64,000 nucleotides of DNA from Anseranas semipalmata (GCA_013399115.1 VXAA01002993.1:80817-144816); one strand, 5' to 3'. Numbered from the stretch's first letter, positions 36,170 through 50,811 are shown. Translations and numbers: made by a program. The notes: generated by a model not told the origin, from the letters alone.

Positions 36170-38356
36170 ATGGATATATCACAAACTTGTGAGTAGTTTA
36201 GAGGTAGTAATCTATTTTTGAAATAGAAAGTAACTTATTGACTTCTTTACAACTCTGCTTTTATAGGACACTTACTACACTTCCCAATTTTATGGAGCAT
36301 ATTGTGTGGGATTTATAATTTTTGTTTCTGACTCTACAGTGATCATATACATTAAATATTCATCACAGAACAGTAACTAACATGAACAATCCTCCAGAAG
36401 ATGTTTATAGCTATTTTAAATACTCAGAACTTAATTAAGAAAGTTAGAGTATTAAAGGATTAAAATAAAGTTTTATGGGGTGACCAAAGGGTAAAATTGT
36501 GAGAATAAAATCATATTAAGCTTTTATAGTGTTAAGGCCAAGGGAGAAAAAATACAGAAGAAAGACTAGCTAAAAATAAAATGTCAGGTTAACATAGCAA
36601 TTATACCTATTTATCTAACTTGTAAGTTGTGTTATTTATTGGCAGACTACATTTGCCACTTAGACATGGCTAGCTTGTGAAAGTGGTAATTTCAAAAAGG
36701 ATGTTATCATTGTCTTCACTTATTTTTTCATTAAGTTCCTTAACCAGAACAATTATTATTTAGAAAGTTGTGTAAATTGCAGCCCTTTAAGATCAAAACC
36801 TAAACTTTCTGCGTTTGACAGGACACTCAGATGCACAAGGCTGGCCTGAGCTACTCCCATGTAGCTTGTGCTAGAAATTAGTGAGGTGATGCTGTCTGAA
36901 TTACCCTAGCACTGAAAATGTTATGAAAAAACTTTTTCGTTTAGGAATCATGGCTACTTTTTATCAAGTAGTAAGGTATGCATGCAAGACGGTGTAGGAG
37001 ATGCATGCTAGGAGATTTGGCTTTTGTTTAGCATGTTATTTAAGATAAATCATTGACACCAGTACATCAGTTGCAAACCTGTCATGGATTCACCAGGGAC
37101 AAGAATGCATTCTTCAAAGATACTGTTTGAAGCGTTTAACTTCATGCTTATGCTAAATGCTCATAACTGCTTAGCATACAGTTTTCTCCTGCTGCTTCTA
37201 AATACTAGAGTTTGGCAGCCCAAAGGTTTAGCTGAGTGTTTGGCACGCTCTAGAACTTTCTTAAAACTCTTGAAAATATGTATTACAGGAGTAGTGACTT
37301 CATTGAAGAGGTCAATCACAGAAGTATACGGAGTTTATCTTATTTATCCCCGTCCGAATACCAGAAATTTTGATATAAGAAACAGGGCTTGTCTAGAAAG
37401 CCACTATTGCTCTCAATAGAAAGCTCCATTGCTACTCGCTTGGGTTGACCTGCCCAACTCTGGAAGGGCCAGACTTTGGTCACCACAAATTTTCATCTTG
37501 AAATCCTTCATCCTTAAGTCCCCTATGACAGCCTTGCATCTAATGAGTCAGCGTTTTGATAACTTCTCTGTTACTTTGTTTGTAGCTTTAATAAAAGTGA
37601 TAATTCCAGGTCTCAAGTCCTTGCACTGAAGAAGTTTGATACAGGGTGTGTTATTGTGTGTAAAACTTTGCTTCAATACCCGTTTCTATTGAAATCAGTG
37701 TCAAAGTTCTTAAGGAAACTAATGCAATGGTTTTGAAGCCATGATGCACAATTTTATGTAATTCTGCTTGTTTACATAAATTACATCTCCTACTTTGCCT
37801 GAGCTTCCTCTTCCCCCAGTGAAAATCCCACACATCAGGATTTAAGTGATGTGATTCAAATTGCTCATACCATTACATGACAGTAAAGCTTACAGATAAA
37901 CACTGTGCAACTGACAGCAGAATCTGGCCTTTGGTTTTTGTAGCACAGCACATTTGTGTCAAAAGGCAGTTTTCAGAGCCTAACGCCATGTCATCAGATA
38001 ATGGCCAAGTAGTTTTCCTGTATTCACACCAGTGCTCCCAGAAGGGTTTTGAGACAGGAAGTGTTGTTGTGAGCAACTTTATTGAAAGACTGTGGAAAAA
38101 TAACAGCAAACAAAACAACAACAGGTCTATCTAAGTAAGATGTGTCGCACAGCCCCCCCCAGCTGTACAAATACTGCTGCCTGCTGCCACTTCCAGTTGC
38201 AAATGAACTTGAGAAGAGATCACTAAACAGCTGAGCAGTAATGTGTTTTGAATATATAGCAAGCTACTTTGGAGAAGGTTGTAGGAATTTCATAACAGAT
38301 GCTCCTTGTTGTAAGTAAATAGTTTAAATTACTTAAGCTTTCAGAATTTTTCACAT

Positions 38357-38379
38357 ATTTATTTATTTATTTATTTATT
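38357..38379. repeat. (TTTA)n microsatellite
   Basis: Uninterrupted ATTT units within unique sequence. Confidence 0.95.
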
Positions 38380-40733
38380 GGCAGGGTCCTATCAGGAATC
38401 AAGCCTGTAATATTCTTCTAGTTGAAAATATTTCAGTAGTTTGGGTTTTAGAAGTTAGATTAGAATCAGCTTGTCTTGACTGGAATTACAGTTCTTCAAA
38501 GCAAAGTGCTTCTCTCAGACTTAGAAAGAATAAGGACACACTTTAGCTATGGCATATGGCAGCTGAAACAGGGCTCTATTTATTCTGTCATCATTACAGG
38601 TATGTAATCTCCATTAGTTTCACTGAGACTGATGTGTTTCCATCAAAGGAAGTATTTTCTTTATAGTTTCTTTAAAGCATTGCCTTAAATAACTTGAGAA
38701 CTAATACTGGAAGAGACATCTGATGCCTTCTATCCACAGAAATCGATGTCAAGCCTCAATAAATGTCTAAGAAAGCTTGCTGAGCATGATATAGAACATG
38801 TCCTGGCTCTTAAATGTTGAGGAAATGCACACTGACTCTGGAAAGGGACTGTTTTTCCGAGTGCTGCCTTCCTGTGGGCTGCTGGTTTCTAGACTCCTGA
38901 CACAAATTCTTTTGTGACACAGTTTATATGCTGTCTGAGGTCAAAACTGTTTCTCCTTGTTTGCACAAAAGATGTAACCTACCTTCATGTGAAACGAAAC
39001 AAACCAAATTTCAAAAGAAATGTGTTATCTGCAGTGATGAAAAACAAAACAAAAGAAAACAAACAAATAAACAAAAAGACCATGGAGATAAATTGAAGAC
39101 CTATTTCTGCTTCCATTGTCTTCAGTAACTGGACTGAATTGGACATAAGTGTGATACTTTGCTTATGAATCTAAGAAGTGCATTGATATCTGTGTCTCTT
39201 TAGCATCTCAAGAAGAGATCAGAAAGTTTTTTGCAGAACACATGAAAGTAGAATTCCCACTGTACTGAAACCTTGATCAGACTTTCCTCTCTTCTTAAGA
39301 ATTTCTGGGCTAGCATCTGCAATTCTCAGGAAAACTACAATTGACTCCCTAAAAAATTGTCTCCATAAAGACTCACTTGAAGCTGGAGGCACTGGCTTTG
39401 GTTGTGATCATGCTCGTTTACTAAATTCATCATTCTATCACAGAAAACAAGTTTTTTTATAGTCTATGTGATGCAGATTTAGAGACTGTTCCTCTGTTAC
39501 TTTACTCTGGATATGGTGATTTCTAAGAGTTCAGTTGTACCTTGGTACCTTGAATAGACTTGTCCATGACATGGATAGCAACACATTGTAGAGGGCAAGC
39601 GAAACCCATCATGGTGTGAGCATTTTGTAGGAACCATATACCATACAAGAAATGAATACTGTTTTTATCAGAGTTGCGATAATTTATGAATGTAGCCCCC
39701 CTTCTGTTTTGACCTGGAAACAGCATTTATGGTGAATTTATGGTGCTGATATTATTTTTTTAAAAATTGCATCTCGGTTATGACTTATCAGTGTTTCTCA
39801 GGGCAAATTAGTGTTGAAAAGTAAAGACTTAAGATCCTGGTTCTTTTATTTACTTGGCTTCAGATCAGAATTAGTTCAACAGAAATTATTATCTATTTCA
39901 GTGGAAAGTTGACACAAGAGAGGGAGGGAGTACAAGATATGTCAGTAAATCATAACAGAAAACAGGTCTGTTTTTATGACTCAGAAAACCGTGGATAATT
40001 TTGAGTAGTTCTTCATAATTCCCAGTTTGATGTACTGCAAGCTGCCTTCAAAATCTGGAAAACGTTTAGGGTTTTCTAGTAAAACAATTTTTGTATTAAC
40101 CAAAGCATATGCGCTAAAATATTTTTGAGCCCATTAACATTGGAAAGATATAAAAGAAAAAGCCAAGTAATTTCAGAGACTCAACCTTGGTGAGGTTGTG
40201 ATTTTTCATTAGAGCAATTTAGTCCAGACTGCCTCTTCTGATTTACACGTAGGTAATGAAATCATCAGCATCTGCCCCGGCGTATTACAGCCCCAATTTC
40301 AGAAGCTCTTCTGCAGTGGTCATCAATAGATGGTCTGACCTGTGGCTTTATACCCATATGTTTCTGTCAAACCACTGGAGTCAGCCACACTGGTGGAAAA
40401 GTGCTATATTACCTAGGAGAAGCTCACAGAGACTCACAGATTTGCAACACCTCCACCCACTACCTCTCAGGAAAAGCCCGATTTTTAAACCAATTCAATG
40501 CACAACAGAACTTCCTTTTTTAAAAAACATTTTCTCAATCCTCGTGTTTGTTTGTGCAGAGATGCTTTTTAATTCTGCTGTGCTGAAGTTATGCAAACTC
40601 TTAAATGGAGGACTAGAGAGCTCAAACCCTCAGCTTCTGTGGGTCTGACTGTGGTTACATCATAAGCATAATAATCTGAAACCATAGCAAATATCACAAC
40701 ACTTTCCTTAGCTCAAAGCAAAACTACTCCTGA

Positions 40734-40747
40734 TTGCCATCTAGTGA
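40734..40747 (-). promoter_or_regulatory. Candidate CTCF-type binding motif
   Basis: TTGCCATCTAGTGA agrees at 12 of 14 positions with the reverse complement of the CTCF core as I know it (SYGCCMYCTRSTGG). CTCF marks domain boundaries and is deeply conserved in vertebrates, so the motif is plausible in bird DNA, but a match of this quality also occurs by chance. Confidence 0.3.
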
Positions 40748-43009
40748 ACCAGACTTGCACATTCTCTGCTACATTATTACCATTCTGATTATTTGCCGTC
40801 CATAAAAACCCAAAGTAATGAGATGCATCTCCCCCTCTCTGTGCAGACAACACAAATCCAGGGAGAAGCTCAGTCTCCCATTTGGGGGATGAAGAACAAA
40901 GTGGAGGAGAACCAGGGCCATGTCCCTGCACTCCATACAAAGAAAACCACAAAGCAGGATAAATAAATGTTGGAGAGCACCTCATTCTGTAGAGATATAT
41001 GGTGTGAAGCATACTGCCTATTGTGCCAGGTCTATCCTTAAATACAATTGGTAATTGGTTGAAACCTTTATACTATATGCGGAGAATATTTACCTTTTTT
41101 TTTTTTATTTTATTTTTTTTACTTTTTTTTTTTAACTACCTTTTTATATCTGAAAGCCCTATGACCCCTAACAATTCCTTTTGCAGACAAATTCATTTTC
41201 TTTTGCTTCAAGCATCTTTGCTTGAAGTGCGTTCTTCAAGCAAGCAGATTTTTTTCATAGAAATTTTCAAATCAGTCGTATGCCTTCACTACTCCTTAGC
41301 TGATCCTACCCACAGTCAATCATTTCCTTTCATTGCTGGGTTAAAACATTGCACAGTCTAGGAAAGATTATTCCCTCTTATGCATCTATCTCCAGGGTTC
41401 CTAATTCATTCATTGAGTCATACTGTGAACTCAGAATAATGAGGATTCAAACACATTTTAAAATTTTGTTTCTGTGTGATGCACAGACCAACCTATCATT
41501 GTCTGATATATTGGGTCATATTAGTCACAAACAAGCAGCACAAACGGCTTCTTCAAAATCAGGACTCATAATTTCTAAACCAGATGAAGCCAATCCATAT
41601 GCTGTGACTTGTATGCTCATCTATCAGATCATACTGAGGCAGTGCACTTCAAGGTAACTCACCAGAACCAGCCAATGATGTTTTATGTCCTGGATAGTTG
41701 TTTATTTATTTATTTATTTAACTCCAAAGAGATGAAGCAATATATTATGCAAAATTTTATGACAGCTTTAGGAAAAGTAACTTCTGCCTCCCAGTTGGGC
41801 TGATTTTTGAGGCTATTTTTCAGTTTGTATTTGGCATTTCACAAGTATTTTGTTATTAAAAAGAATAAAAATAAAAAACCATGTAAGCTTGTAGTGGTGT
41901 CTTTGCCCACGTTATTGTTGTCTTGAGATTGGAATAGTCATGGGGCTACTCAGTCTGAATAAGGGTTGCAAGAGTGGCAAGCTGTGATTTAGCTTACACA
42001 GTGATGATAAACTTCATTATGTAATAGGTAGGATTAATTAGGATAGGTAAACTTTATTAGTCTGTTATTTTTAACCATGAATGATGGAGCAGCAATTAAT
42101 GTTTAAAGAAGCAGAATGCTGGCCTTTTTGGAGAGCAAGGACTAGATTCCTTTTTTTTTTTTTCCCTGCTAATCCATGGTAAGACTGTCAGCTGTGGTAA
42201 AGTTACCCTGACTTATAAAAGATACAGATCTGCTCACAGGACTGCAGAACTGCTCTCTCAGTAATGTGAATGGAACCAAAGTCCTCTTGACACCAGAGGT
42301 GAGTCACCCCAATGACTTTCAGAGACTGTAAAGAGTGTAAGCAGGCAAAAACTGAGCCACAGTGCATTCAGGAATAGAATAATAAAAAAGATGTCAAGCC
42401 TGAAATTATCTGGGATGGGTCACTTGCACGCGCTGCCAAAACACGTGGATGTCAAATCGCCAGGTGATAACAGAAAGGCCTGGTCCTTTGCCAGAGCCCC
42501 ATATGGATGTTCATAGCTGTTCCTGCCATGAACAGCAGAGAAATGGGGTAAGGCTGTGTGTGTGTGAGTGTGTATTTGAGAAAAACAGCTTTGGCAACAC
42601 CTCCGAGGAGCTGCCAGATGACTCAATGTTCAGGTGTTTCTCCAAAGACAGCCAAATCCTTTTTAACGTGGGGATGCAATGCCACTTGAATGTCTGCAAT
42701 CCACCCTGCTTCTGGTTGGGCCTGTACCTCTTGGGTAGATTTCAAGAGGGAGATGGGAAGTAACAGGCATTTGGTTAATCTCTAAAATACATTGAAAATA
42801 TCTTCAGTTTGGGGTAGAGGAAGGGGTGGAGATATAAAGTGGGAGTTTTATTTCTTTCTAACATTTTGTGCTGGAGGCCAGCAAAAAGTACATGTAGCTA
42901 GCAAATGCCTTTGGGAGGAGGCTGTCACTGAAATTACTCATGAACACTCCCAGAGACTAGTTTAGATTAACTTCTGGCCAAAGTGTCCAGACCTGGCAGT
43001 GTTACTCAC
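40748..43009. other. Unique sequence, no recognised gene
   Basis: Contains a T-rich tract at about 41095-41132, a small inverted repeat around 41219-41243 (TTGCTTGAAG/CTTCAAGCAA), (TTTA)n at 41700-41720 and a short GT tract near 42556-42574. Frames are short. Confidence 0.5.
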
Positions 43010-43320
43010 ATTAGTACGGTGCTGCAGAGCTGCGCGTGCGCCCTCTGGCCACAAAACCAGGGGCCCCCGCTGTGGTCAGAGGGAGGAGTGGGTGGGAAAG
43101 GGCCCCCAGGCAGAGGGCAGGGATGATGTGCCCCAGCTGCTGCTCAGGCATAGCTTCTTTAAATCTAGCCCAGTGGCATGACAGAAAGCCAAGAAAAAGG
43201 ACGGGGCTGTTGTTCAGCTTCTCATCCTGCTTGAAGTCTTGTGGTGGAGGCAGAGCTGCTCAGTGGGTGCAAGCAGTGTTATCCTCTTCCCCCCAGTGCT
43301 GGCAGAGCCATTTTTCACAA
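43010..43320. other. GC-rich patch with a few CpG and a CTCF-like motif
   Basis: This 300-bp stretch is clearly richer in G and C than its surroundings. It starts with a small CpG cluster (GCTGCGCGTGCGCCCTCTGG) that includes GCGCCCTCTGGCCA at 43038-43051, agreeing with the reverse complement of the CTCF core at 11 of 14 positions. A 96-codon plus-strand frame (43036-43326) spans the patch but resembles nothing I know. It could be a regulatory element, an untranslated exon, or just local composition. Confidence 0.35.
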
Positions 43321-46300
43321 GCTTAAAGTGAAAATATGTTCCTTTTTTTTTTTTTTTCCTCCCTGACCGTTGTTTTAATTGCAGGTACGCTAACTTTGAT
43401 GTAGTTTAACACCTGCTTTTTCCATCATGGTACCAGGAAAATGCCTGCTGGGGCCTTAATGATTCATTTGTACCCACTGCTGAGAGGAGTCATGGTTTCT
43501 GTTGTAAATTTGTAATGTGTATGTGTGCATGTTTAACATCTACAGGAGTAAAAGATGATACAATTTTAGCTGATAAAATAAGCACCGTTTGCAAAGACTG
43601 GGAGTTGATTCATACCAATGTGGTTTGGGTAATGACCCAGCTTCTCCGTATTACAGTAAGTGCCTTTGGTTTATAATACAAATAGAAGAACAGCCCTTCT
43701 GTTAAAAATTAAAGCTTTTCCTTTGCTGGAGGGTGTGCTGCAGCTTACTTGAAGTAAACCTCAATGCTGCTGCTGTAACTGTGCTTTTGGAAGGTCTTAA
43801 TGCAATTAAGGTTCTTTCATTCATAATAATGTAATGGCCTGCAGTTTAAAAGCAGTTGCTTACTCTGAATGAAGCTGAGACTCCCAGAAATCACTCTTGC
43901 AAATGAAATAAAGCCTGTTTCTGTTTCCAAGGTTTGCTCATCTGACAGCTGAGGAGCTCAGGACCTTTCAGGATTAAACTCTTTGTCAAGCTAGGCAGGA
44001 TAATTTCCCTGTTCTGCTTCCATCTGATATAGGCAGCTGGAAAACTAGCCCCAGATACTTAGATGATATTTTACTGGACTAAAGAACTGAAGCACATGTG
44101 TCTAAAAATGTGGTTTTAAACAATTCGCATAAACTGGAACTGAGAAAAGTTCTGCTACTGGTAGAACTGGTAGAACTATTGTCATTTCCACGTGGGATGC
44201 TGGGGCTTCCAAAGGTCCCCAAAGAGGTAAAAACTATTTTTTTTTGTAGCATTCAGATGTGTAACAGCTTGAGATCCCCTCAAGCTAGACATTAAGTACC
44301 TAAGTGCCTCTATGATGTAGGCAGAGTCAATCTATTTTTTTAAGTGTCCAGAAGCTCTTCTCTGCTTTGCACAATGTCTCTCTGTGCTTAGGAACCATGA
44401 CTTTAGGCACCCACGTCTGAAGTTGTTGGTATGGGTCTCTGTGTGACCTCACAAAATTGCTAGCTGTCCCTTTTTTGCAAGGGATAGGACTGCTTAGGAG
44501 ACAGCCTGGCCCATTTGTCTCATTCACAATCTGCCTATCTGCAGCGTAGCCAGAAATGTGGTGCTGGTGCAATCCTAGTCTTTTCTGTCAGAAATGGACT
44601 ACTTCCACGAACAACTACCAGCGATAAAACAGGAAATATTTTTGGCTATCTCTGTAAATGAGGCAGGGTAAGGAGGAAAGGCTATAAAGATAGGTGAGCA
44701 AGACTTTCAGGATGGTGCAGGCATCAAAATGTTTGTGCCTGCACCAAACATGACTCCTGACCTTTAAAGTGAAATTTAAGTATTTACACACGCATCCACA
44801 GACTTACACTGATAAATGTGTGTATGTTGTCCTGGAAGTTGGACCTCACCTAAGAGTACAAATCTGTTAGATGTGATATTTTAATAACGTTCTTGTTGTC
44901 CAGGTTTTTGTTTGTTCATGTAGGAAAATTATAATAACTTTTCTCCAGACTTGCTGTATAGATCTGACAGGTGGCCAAGGCAATCAATATTGACAATTTA
45001 AGAAGTCATTGGCCTCAGTCGCGAGAGCACAAAATAACATCTCCTACCCTGCACACAGCACTGCAATACTGCTCACTTGAGGACTCCAGCAGAGTTTGCA
45101 ACACCATGGATGCATTTGGGTCATAGCCACAGATCATTCTTGATGGAAAATAAGTCTATCTATGAAGTCTTGTGTTCCGCACAGATCTCTTTACCTACAA
45201 AATAATTACTTTGTGTTATATTACAGCAGCATCCTGGTGGAAAACAATGCAAGAACCTTTGCTCTTCAACTTATAGCTTTTCACATTTTCTGGGTCTAAA
45301 AAGTATTTTTGATGTGCGTCATTTTGTGAGATTTATGGGCACATAATACTTCTTCCTCTTAGTTAATACTCTGTTTCATTAGTTGATACATACACATTCA
45401 CTATTGCTTGGTGTCAAGGCTTCTGAAAAACTATGCTTATAACTTCTATTTCTGTGACGCTTTTCCTCCGCAAGCAAGGTGTTACTACACAGCTCTCATC
45501 TGCAATATACACCTCATCCACATTAGCTTGAGGGATAAGTGGCAGATGCTGAGGAAGGCTGGTGGAAGAAGACATGGCAATCACTTTTCTGGTTACTTCC
45601 TTATGTTGGAAAAGGACTGGGACCCCTGCACATAGACCTAAGAAAAGAATGAATAAGTTACCAAGTGTCAGAACCAGAATTAATATTACCACTACTCCAC
45701 TGGTAAAAAATTAACCTCTGTATTTAAATGTATCAGCCAGAACTTAATAAAAAAGAATTATATTAAATGGTGAAGTGCAGGTTCCCTGGGGATGATTTAG
45801 GGACTTCTAACTCTATTAATATTGTGGTAATATATAAATGAAATTACTGGAAATCATGGAGTTGAGCAATGGAATGAACTGTCATACAAATTTTTGCTTT
45901 TGGCCCCGGATTTTCCCCTTGCAGCAATGTCAGCTCTCCCCACATCTTCTCTAACTTCTCTGTTGCAGTTCTCCTTTGTTTTCTCCGCATCACCAGCTTC
46001 ATTTTTTCCTCAGTACCTCACTTTTCCTTCACCCAAAATCACCAATTTTCATGAAACTCCAGTGAACATAATGCCATGGAGATCTCAAATTTGAGTGAAA
46101 TTTGCCAATAGGTTAAAAAAAAGCTATTAGGGGAATACTGGCAAACAGACAGGCAGAGTGACTGCATAAGCCTCATATTCTTAGGTGGCCAAGCTACAAG
46201 GTAGTAATATATCAAAGACAGACAGTTGGTCTAAATGTGAGGACATAATAAATTATTCTGAACATTGCAAATAAACTAGCAGAGATTTATACTTCTTAAG

Positions 46301-49300
46301 AATTTGTACTAGTAGATGGAAACAAAATTTTGTATAGCCAAACAAGCTTGAAGACAGAGAAGAGATGTGACAGAACTGTGGTTACAGTCAAAGGGAATTT
46401 TTCAAAGAAAGTCCTAAAAGGCTTTAGAAAATAAAAACGGCATTTATGAATAATGTAAAGGGAAGATAGAGAGGGATTAAAATTGCTCAGTTCTCATAAA
46501 TCACTAGCCTTATGCAAGCATAAAAATAAAAGTATATCATTTGACATACACGTACATATAAAAGGTATTTAACACAAATAAAATGAGGCAAGTTACTTTA
46601 TAAGGTATATAGTGGAATACTATTACAGGACTGCTGTTTGTGTTTTTCCTGTCTTAAAGGCAGTATGTTATTATAGTACTATAGCATTAATACTGAGCTT
46701 TAAGGATATCTTTTAGAAAAGAAGGCTAAACACATAAAAGTCGGGTGCTTAACCCTTTGGTGTACTCCAAGCAAGCTAACTAAGCATGAAAGTGTGACTA
46801 TGATAACAACACAACATAAAAATAGTAGTAGTTTCTGCTTCAACGGTTCAGCTCCCTGTGGGTCAAATCCTGATCCAATGATACAGTCAGAAAATACAGT
46901 ACTAAAATTCCAATTTAGAAAGGACTATGATCAATCTCTTCTGAATGTTTGCACAATGTAAGTTATCAAATCTTATTCAGTAATTCCTGCAGAGAAGGTT
47001 ATTATTTTCCTCACTATGTAATTGCAAACTATCAGCTTCAATAATTTGTGGCTGAATTACAGCATATCTTTCTGAAGGACATCCATTTCAAAGCTGATAA
47101 CTAATAAACCACTTCCCTTGTGTTCCAATGATTCGTTACAGTCACTATTAAGGAGTAGGATCATACTTGCGATTTATCTTTATTTCAAACTTCATTTTTA
47201 GTCCCGGTTTCCTGGAACACTTTTTCTTCCCCAAAAAGTTCTTTAGAAAGGTCTCTGAAATTGGACATCTGTGCAGGTATTTGGAAACCGTATTCAAATC
47301 ATCTGTTAATCTTTATTAGCAAATGGTTTCAGCAGGTTTGATAGGCTGGGGACTTTGAGCCATCTTAACTGAAAATAGTTTTTTTATTTGCACTAGAAGC
47401 AGAAACAACACAGGGAAAGGAATACAGCAATACGGACTCTCCATTACTTCCCACAGCTCCACAGATCCAACTCCTTCTGCTTCCCTTACCAGCTATGACA
47501 AATGTGCAGAAGGGATTCGGTTTAAAATTCAAATAAAACTCTGACTTCTCATGGCTCTGCAGTTACAGTTTTCATATGAAGGGCTACCTTGATGTAGAAA
47601 TGAACAACTTAATGTTCATAGGTAACACCTTGGAGTATTACTAACAAATAGGAAATTTGCTGGCAGTGTTTTGTTTAAGGAATAGAAAAGTTTAAAGCTG
47701 AACAAATACTAGGAAGCACTTTCTATGCATATTCAAGGCAAATTTTTTGAATAACCTATGCCCATGAACCTTCTGTGTTTTGCTCAAAAGGATACTAGCA
47801 TACTCAAGCATTACTCTGCAAATACTGGGAAAATGTGTATTTTTTTAAGGTTAGATGTGTCAATATTTGCTAAAGCAAATTGTGACAAGACTATTGCAGT
47901 GTGCAATTTTAGAATCATATAGTACTGTTCACTCAAAGAATTTGCTTAGGCAAAGACCATTGAAAAGAAAAGCATATTTCTAAGGCAGCAAACACCCAGA
48001 GGACAGATTGCCTACTTCATTTTCATTTTATTACACAAAGCAACTGTATAATCACAGTTCTTTGCCTAAGTATCTCACCTCTAACCAATTCTATAATGGA
48101 AACCATGGATCCAAGGATCAGAATTACCAGGGAGCTGGGGTAAAGACTATCTACTGGGCTTTCTCAGTGTGGAACTTTCTCCTGTTGGGCTTTCCCCTTC
48201 ACTTATAAAATCGATAAACAATAAATGTTGCAGATGCTTGCTTAGTTATTATTATTATTATTTTATTTTATTTTTTTGCAAAACACACGAACAGAGTCAT
48301 TAGGTCAAACAAGATATTATTTTCTGAGGTTCAACAGATCCTGACCTAGTTAGATTTTGCACAATTAATCAAAACACTTCTTTCATGCAGTGAAATGTTA
48401 AATCAAAAATAAATAAACCTCTGTCTAGGAGAATGAAGCAACACATCTATACAGTCCCTGTTGAAGAAGAATGCCTGATAAGGCCAGTGAGCTTTAGATT
48501 TTATTGCTTATGGTATGAAAGCACCTTTGAAATATGCATCATAGATGTGTTTTCTTTACAGCAGATATTGAGACATGGGTATTTTAAAAAGTGGCGGTTT
48601 AAAATATTTGGCCAAAAATCCAGTTATACAGCAAACAGTGTTCTCTCTATGGAAAACTTATCTTCATTTGTGAATTGGACTGTGATGTAGAGAAAAAAGT
48701 TAAACATTAGTCACTGGAGTAATAGGCTCCTACTACTAAGATGGTTAAAGTAATCCTAAACTTCTTTGTTGGCCAAACTAGTTCTTTCCTATATTTTAAC
48801 ACTGGGGGATAAGAGCCTAATTAAAAACAAAACAGAACAAAACTGGGAAAATTGAGTGTATATCCTGCTAAAACAACAACAACAAAATAAAACAAGAAAC
48901 TGGAAGGTTGTACTGTGAATGGTATTACATTTTTTTTGCCATTCTTTCAGGTACGCTTGTGTTACTGGTTACACCTAGAATGATACTGTGAATGCCACAC
49001 ATGTATTAATTATTTCCAAGGCACCTGTAAAAAATTTTAATGACAACCTCTGCGTCTAAGCAGATGTTGACATTTCTTTTGATTGCTGTTTAATGCACAC
49101 TAATATAATTGATATAATCAGACCTTGAACTGTAGACCTGCACAGTTAGAAGTAATATTCTTTCTTAAGACAAAGACTATTTCTCTGTATTTGTGTTGTA
49201 GTCCTAGGAACACCAAACATTAATTAGCTATTGTTTGTGGTAGAATTTGTTGAATAGCCATGGCCAAGCAATCCTACTATTTCCTTTGTGGAATGGCCAA

Positions 49301-50811
49301 GCATTTCATAGCTGCTGAAAAAAAAACCACTGCTATATTTCTCCATGCTTCACCACAAGCTTCTTGCCTCCCAGCATCCCACCAGCTTCAGGGACTCCCA
49401 GAACCCTTCTCAATCTGTACGTCATGGTCTACAAGTCTCCTTTATCTGCCTTTACACATCCCAGAACCAGTAGAATTGTGCCAATGCAAATAAATTGCTG
49501 GATACTATTAAGCTCTTAAAACTATTTTTATGGTTTTCAGCTCATGCTAACTAGCACTGACTTACATAATTCCTGAGCATTCCTGTTGCTTGGTGGGCAA
49601 GAATGTTTAATAGCCTGGACACCGGCTACTCTGTACCTGTTGGCCTCAGCACTTGATCTTGGGCACATTTACCTTAGTGCTGTAGATGGAGCCGATATGT
49701 TGACTTTTCAGTAACAAAGAAGCACAGTTTGTTTAGGAAGCAAGGAAGAAGATGGCCTGGCAAAGGTGGGCTTGCTGGGGGACAGTCAACATTGAGTAGT
49801 GCAGGGACAAGGCAGGGATGGGTCTGGAAAGAACAAGGAGAAGGGTGTGCTAGCAGGGCAAACAGTCTTTAGCACAGAAAGGGTCATGACTGCTCTTCAT
49901 TTTAATCATTTTTTTTGCAAGTCAGACCAAACAAAACATAGTAAAGCTTCTAGTTAGGCAGGTAACACAGTTATGAAGAGTCTGAAAAGTAATAGCTGCT
50001 TTCTTGTAAAGCAAAAGGGAGCAGTGAAACAGTATACATATTAGTGATGGTTAATAACTATTAGACAGAAAGTTGTTTTCAGTTAAAAACATTTCTACTT
50101 GCTTTAAAGAAGGAAATTTTGAATTGTATTTGAATTGTATGAAAATTTTGAATGTACAAATGACTGTCAATATTTTTTTTTAATGAAATGCTGATAATTT
50201 TCCACAGTAAAAAAGAATTTTGTCTCTACATTATTTTTTTTTATTATTTTGTTATTTTTATTTTTTAATAAAAGGAACTAAATAGCACAGCCCAGTTTCC
50301 TCAGTGTATGTCCCATTTCCATTGCACTTTCTTTTTCTGTGGCTGGCTCCCATCACAGCTATGATCCCTTCCCCAGGGAAAACCAGCACTTGCTGCAGAT
50401 GGTGTGGGGGTAGGTGTGCTGATGAGCCAGCCAATACTTGTTAGCTAACTGGCCATCAACTACCACCAGGTGTGTGTCATTGCTTGTTTGTCTCCCTTTT
50501 CCACTGTGAGACACAGACTAGATTTTTTTTCTTTTCTATCCAGGTACTGTTTTTCACAGACTTTATGTGAAGTTAATACTATTGGAAATCTCTTTCTCAT
50601 GATTTCAGATACACTTGAAAATAATTCAGAACTTACTGCAGAAAAGAGCAAAGAGACAATCAGTTAATGTCAGGCAGGAGGTATGATTACACAAACTGAA
50701 TTTATTTAGAAAGCTAGATGAAGAACTACCAACCTAAATGTGCCTTTCTCTATATTTGGTTTTGTGACTATCTTTCTGTATATTTTTTCTCTGTTTTTTT
50801 TTTTTTTTTTC
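43321..50811. other. Long unique stretch without a recognised gene
   Basis: Contains a poly-T run at 43342-43357, (ATT)n/(TTTTA)n near 48245-48278, T-rich tracts near 50172 and 50230-50270, and a short inverted repeat at 47857-47886. No open frame exceeds about 92 codons. Nothing resembles a transposon. Confidence 0.5.

Larger units (their letters stand above)
34051..40733. other. Long unique stretch without a recognised gene
   Basis: Holds a 95-codon minus-strand frame without an early ATG (34448-34161) that is listed as a finding, a poly-T run near 35406-35420, a purine-rich stretch at about 35700-36030, (GTTT)n at 36137-36169, a C run near 38152-38159 and (TTTA)n at 38357-38379. A 130-codon plus-strand frame at 40256-40648 looks like chance. 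No transposons recognised. Confidence 0.5.

Noticed and set aside
40256..40648. 130-codon plus-strand frame
   Set aside because: No recognisable domain, no good start context, and composition like translated non-coding DNA.
41219..41243. Small hairpin TTGCTTGAAG/CTTCAAGCAA with a nearby extra copy of the arm
   Set aside because: A 10-bp arm is too short to separate from chance in AT-rich DNA.
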